Shown one piece after another: positions 25,461 to 31,275 of a stretch of 49,471 nucleotides of DNA. Source of the DNA: Flavobacteriales bacterium. GTDB lineage: Bacteria; Bacteroidota; Bacteroidia; Flavobacteriales; UBA7312. The position numbers were made by a program, and so were the translations under genes. The notes under the pieces are model-generated. The model was given only the letters and a program-made list of their open reading frames with translations. It did no database searches and had not been told where the DNA came from. The stretch is taken from positions 1 through 49,471 of the forward strand of contig JAQWJZ010000009.1 in assembly GCA_029248105.1 (NCBI GenBank). Direction: 5' to 3'. Every line of letters begins with the position of its first letter. Position 1 is the first letter of the stretch.

Positions 25461-26243
25461 TTATAGTGTGCCAGTACGTCCGCCATCTACAGGGACGTTA
25501 ATTCCGTTGATGTAGGCAGCAGCAGGAGAACATAAAAAGGCAATAGCATTTGCCACTTCATCGGCCTCACCAAAGCGAGATGCAGGAATGGAAGACAACA
25601 TCGTGTTGGCTATTTCTTCTTCGCTCACCTTTTGGTTTTGTGCTTTTTTGCCAATCAGCGTTTTGAGTCGGTTGGTATTGGTAAAACCGGGCAAAACATT
25701 ATTGACTGTAACGCCATATTGCCCCAATTCGTTGGCCATTGTTTTGGCCCAACTGGCAACAGCACCTCTAATGGTATTAGAAACGCCCAAGCCGTTAATG
25801 GGGACTTTTACAGATGTAGAAATAACATTTACGATTCTGCCAAAACAAGCTTTCTTCATACTTTCTACTACAGCTTGAGATAAGATTTGGTTACAAACCA
25901 CATGCATTTTAAATGCTTTTTCAAAATCATCGCTTTGGGCTGAGGTGATAGGTCCACCAGCTGGTCCACCCGTATTATTTATGAGTATATGTATGTCTTT
26001 ATTTTCTAGCTCTAGAGCCACATCTCTTACGCTATTCACGTCAGAAAAATCAGCGCATAAATAATCGTGTTTTTGACCTTTACTTGCATCTAGTTCGCTC
26101 TTTACTTTTTGGAGTTTTTCTTCATTTCTAGCCAAAAGAAATACAGTAGCGCCCATTTTAGCAAGTGCCTGAGCAGTAGCTTTTCCGATTCCTTGAGTGC
26201 TACCACAAACAAGGGCGTTTTTTCCTAATAAGTCTAAATCCAT
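25461..26243 (-). CDS. Atypical short-chain dehydrogenase/reductase in the kynurenine cluster
   Basis: 260 residues from ATG 26243; the longer frame runs through the promoter. Rossmann cofactor motif GSTQGIG (14-20) and the structural NNTGG are present. The usual catalytic YxxxK is replaced by S155-NTI-R159 (GLGVSNTIRGAV); the catalytic-site serine in ISTS is kept. This resembles the BKR-like SDR group known for imperfect catalytic motifs. It is the first gene of the minus-strand pair with the aldehyde dehydrogenase and divergent from the dioxygenase, 55 bases away. Its role in tryptophan or anthranilate catabolism is inferred from position. The ordinary hydride-transfer mechanism is doubtful. 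Confidence 0.88.
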   Translation of the reverse strand: MDLDLLGKNALVCGSTQGIGKATAQALAKMGATVFLLARNEEKLQKVKSELDASKGQKHDYLCADFSDVNSVRDVALELENKDIHILINNTGGPAGGPITSAQSDDFEKAFKMHVVCNQILSQAVVESMKKACFGRIVNVISTSVKVPINGLGVSNTIRGAVASWAKTMANELGQYGVTVNNVLPGFTNTNRLKTLIGKKAQNQKVSEEEIANTMLSSIPASRFGEADEVANAIAFLCSPAAAYINGINVPVDGGRTGTL

Positions 26244-26248
26244 AGCCC

Positions 26249-26256
26249 CAAAAATA
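26249..26256 (-). promoter_or_regulatory. Putative -7 promoter box (TATTTTTG), near-leaderless, for the SDR gene
   Basis: CAAAAATA on the plus strand reads TATTTTTG on the minus strand, five bases before the ATG at 26243. It lies in the 55-base divergent gap shared with the dioxygenase gene, for which no clear box was found. Confidence 0.45.
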
Positions 26257-26298
26257 GCCAAATTTGTGTAACTTGCTGAACAAACAAAACGATTACTT

Positions 26299-26826
26299 AT
26301 GTCATTCAAAGCACCTTTTAACTTACATCAGTGGATAGCAGATAATAGAGATTTGCTTAAGCCACCCGTTGGGAACAAAAATTTATACGTAGAAGCCGGA
26401 GATTTTATTGTTATGGTAGTTGGAGGCCCAAACGCCAGAAAAGATTATCATTACAACGAAACAGAAGAGTTATTTTATCAAATCGAAGGAGATATTATCG
26501 TTAAAATTCAGCATGAAGGAAAGGCGGTTGAAATCCCTATTAAAGAGGGAGAAATGTTTCTTTTGCCAAGCAAAATTCCACACTCTCCTATTAGGTCGGA
26601 AGGTTCTGTAGGTTTAGTTATTGAAAGAAAAAGGGGCGAAAATGACAAAGACGGTTTAATGTGGTTTTCTGATACTGCTAATGAACTTCTGTACGAGGAA
26701 TACTTTCATTTGACTAATATTGAGAAAGATTTTTTACCTGTGTTTAAACGCTTTTACACTAATGAAAAACTAAGAACATGCCCAGCCACAGGCGAGGTAA
26801 TGGAAGTAGATGACAGGTACTTATAA
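26299..26826 (+). CDS. 3-hydroxyanthranilate 3,4-dioxygenase
   Basis: 175 residues, as in bacterial enzymes. A cupin fold opens the ring of 3-hydroxyanthranilate to 2-amino-3-carboxymuconate semialdehyde. Iron ligands His51, Glu57 (DYHYNETEELFYQ) and His95 (IPHSPIRS), plus substrate-binding Arg47 and Arg99, are all present. The second, rubredoxin-like iron site of the Cupriavidus enzyme is largely gone: its WYCDEC is here WFSDTA and its CPHC is CPAT, leaving one of four cysteines. The catalytic site is intact, so activity is expected. It is followed ten bases later by the decarboxylase and is divergent from the SDR/dehydrogenase pair. Confidence 0.94.
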   Translation: MSFKAPFNLHQWIADNRDLLKPPVGNKNLYVEAGDFIVMVVGGPNARKDYHYNETEELFYQIEGDIIVKIQHEGKAVEIPIKEGEMFLLPSKIPHSPIRSEGSVGLVIERKRGENDKDGLMWFSDTANELLYEEYFHLTNIEKDFLPVFKRFYTNEKLRTCPATGEVMEVDDRYL

Positions 26827-26835
26827 AATTATACG

Positions 26836-27876
26836 ATGCGAATAAACGGACATGGACATATCTTGCCGGAGCCTTCTCAGATTCCTAAGTTTATGAAGGA
26901 CAAGAAACTGTTTTGGATTGATGACAACAAAAAGTTCATGAGGCAAGGCGATTGGTCAAGACCAATAAACGATCCTAGTTTTTTTATACAGGACAAAATA
27001 GAATGGATGAATCAATACAACATTGACCATAGCGTGATGTTGTGTTTGTCGCAGCTATATTGTAACGGTTGGGAAAAACAAGACTGTGCTGATGGTATTC
27101 GTTTTCAAAACGACTTCAATGCTTCTGTTCAGAGCGAACACCCCGATAAGTTTACGTGTGGATTTGTGGTTCAACCCCTATATATGGATCATGCCCTCAA
27201 AGAGATTGAACGCTGCGTTAATGAACTTGGTTTAAAAGTCCTTTGTTTGCCTACTCATTTTTTAAACGCACAAGGAGAATGGCTATCTACTGCTGAATCG
27301 GATGTTGACCCTATATTCGAATTAGCTAACAAATACGGCTTAGCTCTTCAAATTCACCCTTACGATGGTGAGAAAATGATTGCTTTAAAAAATCAGTATT
27401 GGAGATTTCATTTAGTTTGGATGATGGCGCAATGTGCGGACACCTTGCACCTTTTTACTCTGCGAGATTTGCCCAATAAATACCCCAATATACGAACAAG
27501 TTTTGCTCATGGTGGTATGTTAGGTATCGCCAATTATGGTAGAAGAATACAAGGTTTTGATGGCCGCCCGGATATCTTCGAAGAGTTAGAAGACCCTAGA
27601 AAAACATTGGGACACAAAAACTTATTTTTCGATACTTTGGTACACGATTCTTACACTCTCGATTTACTAAAAAAACGGGTGGGAGCAAGTCAAATTATGA
27701 TGGGCTTAGACGACCCCTATCCATTAGGAGAAATGGAAGGTGTAGGAACTTCATACCCTGGAAGAGTTCTAGATTACGCCGTAGAGATTGGTGTACTAAG
27801 TGAGCAGGAAGGAAAAGATATTTGGCACAAAAATGTGCTCGATTGGTTGGGGATGAAAAAATCTGATTTTTTGTAA
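26836..27876 (+). CDS. 2-amino-3-carboxymuconate-6-semialdehyde decarboxylase (ACMSD), amidohydrolase family
   Basis: 346 residues. Zinc-dependent non-hydrolytic amidohydrolase; it decarboxylates the product of the preceding gene to 2-aminomuconate semialdehyde, drawing it away from quinolinate and NAD synthesis. Metal ligands are the HxH pair in INGHGHILPEP (His6, His8), His in LQIHPYDGE, His in SFAHGGMLG and Asp in GLDDPYPLGE. Both pathway neighbours before and after this step are adjacent in the window. Kynureninase, kynurenine monooxygenase, tryptophan dioxygenase and the 2-aminomuconate deaminase are not found here, so the pathway is only partly encoded at this locus. Confidence 0.94.
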   Translation: MRINGHGHILPEPSQIPKFMKDKKLFWIDDNKKFMRQGDWSRPINDPSFFIQDKIEWMNQYNIDHSVMLCLSQLYCNGWEKQDCADGIRFQNDFNASVQSEHPDKFTCGFVVQPLYMDHALKEIERCVNELGLKVLCLPTHFLNAQGEWLSTAESDVDPIFELANKYGLALQIHPYDGEKMIALKNQYWRFHLVWMMAQCADTLHLFTLRDLPNKYPNIRTSFAHGGMLGIANYGRRIQGFDGRPDIFEELEDPRKTLGHKNLFFDTLVHDSYTLDLLKKRVGASQIMMGLDDPYPLGEMEGVGTSYPGRVLDYAVEIGVLSEQEGKDIWHKNVLDWLGMKKSDFL

Positions 27877-27885
27877 GAAATGACT

Positions 27886-27893
27886 TACATTTG
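27886..27893 (+). promoter_or_regulatory. Putative -7 promoter box (TACATTTG) for the PurF-type gene
   Basis: TACATTTG matches TAnnTTTG and ends 20 bases before the ATG at 27914, just after the decarboxylase stop, suggesting a separate transcript. Confidence 0.5.
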
Positions 27894-27913
27894 CCCTTCA
27901 AATATATACCTCT

Positions 27914-29803
27914 ATGAGTGATGCCATCAAGCACGAATGCGGAATAGCTTTTTTAAGGTTAAGAAAACCTCTTGAGTATTACGCTGAAAAGTATGGCACT
28001 CCCCTTTACGGAATTAATAAAATGTGTTTGCTTATGGAAAAGCAGCACAACAGAGGACAAGATGGTGCAGGACTAGCCACTATAAATTTAGACGTTCCTT
28101 TAGGTAGTCGCTATATCAGCCGACACCGTTCCAATGCCAACAAACCCATTCAAGATTTATTTGAATACGTCAACAGTAGATTTGTAGATTTAGCCAACAC
28201 GCACCCAGAAAAGTTGAATGACGTTAAATGGTTGCAAGAAAATGTAGCCTTTACTGGCGAGTTACTTTTAGGGCATTTGCGCTACGGTACTTATGGTGGT
28301 AATAGCATAGAGCAATGCCATCCTTTTTTACGTCAAAGCAATTGGAGAACACGCTCTTTGGTCTTGGCAGGTAATTTTAATATGACCAATGTAGACGAAC
28401 TCTTCAATCAGTTGGTAGAGATAGGACAGCACCCTAAGGAAAAAGCCGACACCGTGACCATCTTAGAAAAGATAGGTCATTTTTTAGATGAAGAAAACGA
28501 CAGAATTTATTACGATAAGCGAGAGGAGTATAGCAAGAAAGAAATTTCTAAGGTTATTGCCGAGGAACTAGACGTTCAAGAGGTACTGACCAACTCAGCT
28601 AAATATTGGGATGGCGGTTATGTGATGTGTGGCATGTTTGGTCATGGTGATGCTTTCGTTCTCAGAGATCCGGCAGGAATTCGACCAGCCTATTATTATG
28701 CCGATGACGAAATTATAGTGGCTACTTCTGAGCGACCAGTAATACAAACCGCTTTTAATGTACCAGCAGACAGCATAAAAGAAATTGAGCGAGGCCACGC
28801 CCTTGTTGTTAAAAAAGACGGCAGTTATTCAATGGCTTCTGTCAAACCACAATTGGAGCGTAAGGCTTGTTCTTTTGAGCGTATTTACTTTTCAAGAGGT
28901 AACGATAAAGACATTTACCAAGAGCGTATGAATTTAGGTAAGCGTTTGTGTCCTACTATTCTCAAAACCATAAACCACGATTTAGAAAATACGGTGTTTT
29001 CTTTTATCCCCAATACGGCAGAAGTTTCTTTTTATGGTATGATGAAAGGGATGAATGAGGCTTTGAATATTGAGAAAACCAAAGCTATACTTGCTTTAGA
29101 AAACCCCAATCAGGAAGAGATAAAAAGCATAATGTCTACCAGCATACGTGCCGAAAAGATTGCTATAAAAGATGCTAAGCTCAGAACCTTCATTACTCAA
29201 GACGATAGTAGAGACGATTTGGTCGCTCACGTTTACGACATTACCTATGGTACTGTTAAAGCTAATGACAATCTAGTAATGATAGACGATAGTATCGTTA
29301 GAGGAACGACACTCAAGCAAAGTATTTTGCGCATTTTGGATAGGCTTAATCCTAAGCAAATCATCATTGTATCTTCAGCACCACAAATACGTTATCCCGA
29401 TTGTTATGGTATCGATATGGCTAAGTTGGGCGACTTCATCGCTTTTCAAGCCGCCATTACTTTACTCAAAGAAAGTGGGCAAGAGCACATTATTGATGAG
29501 GTTTACCAAAAATGTTTGAAGAGTAGTGAGAATGAGGAACAAGTCGAAAATCACGTACAAGCCATTTATTCTCCTTTTACAGCAGTTCAGATTTCTAAGA
29601 AGATAGCCGAATTATTGACACCAGACAACCTTAACGCTAAGGTCAATATTATTTATCAGAAGATTGGCGACTTACACGCTTCTTGCCCTAACCACCAAGG
29701 CGATTGGTACTTTACCGGAAATTACCCTACTGCAGGAGGTAATAGGGTCGTCAATAAATCTTTTATTAATTACGTAGAGGGAAGAAACGAAAGGGCTTAT
29801 TAA
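27914..29803 (+). CDS. Amidophosphoribosyltransferase, long Bacteroidota PurF type
   Basis: 629 residues, longer than standard PurF (about 470-510). An N-terminal glutaminase (Ntn, GATase type 2) begins MSDAIKHECGIAFLRLRKP; Cys9 is the expected nucleophile after removal of an eight-residue leader. Glutaminase features include HNRGQDGAGLAT, LGHLRYGTYG and LAGNFNMTN. The PRPP-binding transferase motif is VMIDDSIVRGTTLKQS. It would make 5-phosphoribosylamine, the first step of purine synthesis. Extra length is spread through inserts between the two domains and a C-terminal segment (PNHQGDWYFTGNYPTAGG). Long PurF proteins often occur beside a standard PurF elsewhere in Bacteroidota genomes, so redundancy or a specialised role is possible. 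Confidence 0.88.
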   Translation: MSDAIKHECGIAFLRLRKPLEYYAEKYGTPLYGINKMCLLMEKQHNRGQDGAGLATINLDVPLGSRYISRHRSNANKPIQDLFEYVNSRFVDLANTHPEKLNDVKWLQENVAFTGELLLGHLRYGTYGGNSIEQCHPFLRQSNWRTRSLVLAGNFNMTNVDELFNQLVEIGQHPKEKADTVTILEKIGHFLDEENDRIYYDKREEYSKKEISKVIAEELDVQEVLTNSAKYWDGGYVMCGMFGHGDAFVLRDPAGIRPAYYYADDEIIVATSERPVIQTAFNVPADSIKEIERGHALVVKKDGSYSMASVKPQLERKACSFERIYFSRGNDKDIYQERMNLGKRLCPTILKTINHDLENTVFSFIPNTAEVSFYGMMKGMNEALNIEKTKAILALENPNQEEIKSIMSTSIRAEKIAIKDAKLRTFITQDDSRDDLVAHVYDITYGTVKANDNLVMIDDSIVRGTTLKQSILRILDRLNPKQIIIVSSAPQIRYPDCYGIDMAKLGDFIAFQAAITLLKESGQEHIIDEVYQKCLKSSENEEQVENHVQAIYSPFTAVQISKKIAELLTPDNLNAKVNIIYQKIGDLHASCPNHQGDWYFTGNYPTAGGNRVVNKSFINYVEGRNERAY

Positions 29804-29842
29804 AGTCTATTTCTTCTGATATATTCCGAAAACAAAGTCGGA

Positions 29843-30543
29843 TTAATTCGATTTTAAGTAATCGTCTTCAAATTCAAACAAGGCATTTAGTATTTCTATT
29901 TTTTCTTCATTTGTATCTACAAAATGGTGTGATAAATCCTTTAAAACATTCATTAAAATATTCCCACCAAAGCCTTTTTCAACAATAGGATTAAAGTCCT
30001 TGTGTAAGCTAGGAATAATACTAGCTGAATCGATACATTCTGAGGGGTCGGCGAGTATCATACGTATAATTCCAGAGCCGTAAAAATTATTTTTCAGTTG
30101 CCCAGTTTTAAAACGGGGTTTAAATTTTTTAGGGATAATTTTCAATGCATCATTTATAGCTTTGATTTGGCTTCATTTAATCGATTTTGAGCTAAATCAA
30201 CACATACTATCTCTTTGAATTGAGGGTATTCAGCTAGAGCTAATTCGTGACTGCATACGCCGCTACCGATGGATAAAAGTTTCAGATTTTTTTCTTTATG
30301 AAGGAGTTCAGTCATCATATACTCCTCGTAAGTTTTGTTTTCATCGCCACTTATAAGCTTGTTCCACCGCTTTCTGACTAAAGGGACAATCCACCAATTG
30401 GAGTGAATTATTTTGCTTTGATTGAAGGCACTTTTAGTTCTTGATATTTGACTGAATGTCAATTTAGAAATCAGATAATCTATTCCTCTTTGTTTACTTT
30501 TAGAATAGACATCTATAAAGTCATCTATGGTTATAAGTTTCAT
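29843..30543 (-). pseudogene. SAM-dependent methyltransferase broken by an internal out-of-frame deletion
   Basis: Two adjacent minus-strand frames together look like one class I methyltransferase. The upstream part (ATG 30543 to stop 30154) holds the N-terminal helices and SAM motif I (LKLLSIGSGVCSHELALAEY, VCVDLAQNRLNEAK) and then stops after SKL. In another frame, readable from about 30175 down to 29843, comes the family's C-terminal part: IKAINDALKIIPKKF, YGSGIIRMILADPSECIDSA, GGNILMNVLKDLSHHF. The middle, with motifs II and III (about 80-100 residues), is missing. The downstream frame has only a TTG as possible start (30145). The simplest reading is a single deletion that also shifted the frame. 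Function before decay is unknown. Confidence 0.82.
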
Positions 30544-30584
30544 TGGTCTAAAGTACAGAAAAGCGACATATAACACAAAAACAT

Positions 30585-30592
30585 TATATTTG
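30585..30592 (+). promoter_or_regulatory. Putative -7 promoter box (TATATTTG) for the small secreted protein
   Basis: TATATTTG matches TAnnTTTG, 52 bases before the ATG at 30645. It lies in the gap divergent from the broken methyltransferase. Confidence 0.45.
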
Positions 30593-30644
30593 TTATACTT
30601 ATAAAGCAAGTTTGTTTAATTATTAACTTAAATAAACTAAAGCA

Positions 30645-31124
30645 ATGAAAAGACTACTTCTATTATTGCTACTGCCAAGCCTATTATTGGCACAAGAAGA
30701 CAAAAAACCCAGAAAGCTATTTTTTGAAATTAAACAAGGGGTGGGGCTACCTTCAATTGGCATAAAATACAAAAACCAAAAAGGCAATTACTTGAATGTG
30801 GGTGCCAATATGGGAAACTTGATGTTTCCAGTGTTACAAACTGAAAATTCAGAAAAAGAAATTGAATTCGGCCCATACATTTCTCATTCCATTTTGTTAG
30901 ACTATAATTTTCATCTTGACATGGGTGCGACTACAATAATTGATAGCACATTTGGAGGCTTTATTTCTTATGTGGGCGTTTTTTATGGAAAGAAAGTGTC
31001 AGTGGGTTTCAATATAGGCATGGCTCATATTGACAATTATATTGTTTGGAAGGCAAGTCATTATAGAACCCAAAGGTGGCAGCATTTTATGGTGTTTTCG
31101 CCTCGTATTAAATTTAGGATTTGA
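30645..31124 (+). CDS. Small exported protein, possible outer-membrane beta-barrel
   Basis: 159 residues. Signal peptide MKRLLLLLLLPSLLLAQ with cleavage after LLAQ. The mature part has alternating strand-like segments with aromatic residues (LFFEIKQGVGLPSIGIKYK, YLNVGANMGNLMF, ISHSILLDYNF, VSVGFNIGMAHI) and ends FSPRIKFRI, resembling a small eight-strand barrel such as those in lipid or adhesion proteins of Bacteroidota. No named family was recognised. It stands alone, with its own promoter-like box and a palindromic repeat directly after the stop (its TGA overlaps the first bases of the repeat). Confidence 0.72.
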   Translation: MKRLLLLLLLPSLLLAQEDKKPRKLFFEIKQGVGLPSIGIKYKNQKGNYLNVGANMGNLMFPVLQTENSEKEIEFGPYISHSILLDYNFHLDMGATTIIDSTFGGFISYVGVFYGKKVSVGFNIGMAHIDNYIVWKASHYRTQRWQHFMVFSPRIKFRI

Positions 31125-31199
31125 CACACCCCTGATGGTTTCACAATCCTCCCCTCTTGAGAGGGGGTAAGATTAGCATAGCTAATCAAGGGGTGTGTC
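31123..31199. repeat. Folded palindromic repeat (three-stem, REP-like)
   Basis: An outer 11-base stem GACACACCCCT / AGGGGTGTGTC (31123-31133, 31189-31199) encloses two further hairpins: CCCCTCT-TG-AGAGGGG (31151-31166) and GATTAGC-ATA-GCTAATC (31171-31187). Single-stranded DNA or RNA could fold as a cloverleaf-like junction. Similar CACCCC...CTCAAGAGGGG elements are scattered between genes in many Bacteroidota genomes. Only one copy is in the window, so dispersal cannot be shown here. Confidence 0.75.
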
Positions 31200-31221
31200 T
31201 GGTGAAATGTATCCAGAACAT

Positions 31222-31253
31222 AAAAAACCCCCGCCAATTTTGGCGAGGGTTTT
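31222..31253 (-). terminator. Rho-independent terminator of the S46 peptidase gene
   Basis: On the minus strand: AAAACCC-T-CGCCA, loop AAAT, TGGCG-G-GGGTTTT (one mismatch in the stem), followed by TT to complete a T6 run. It begins 23 bases after the peptidase stop. On the plus strand it could also stop transcripts coming from 30645, though the T tail there is short. Confidence 0.85.
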
Positions 31254-31275
31254 AACAAGTATTAGAGGAAGTAAA

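Noticed and set aside
29822-29842. Hairpin CCGA...TCGG after the PurF-type gene
   Set aside because: The stem is only five bases and the T tract is weak, so it does not stand out from AT-rich background.
30154-30609. Treating the N-terminal methyltransferase frame as a complete small gene
   Set aside because: It ends just after SAM motif I, which cannot make a functional fold, and the missing C-terminal part follows in another frame.
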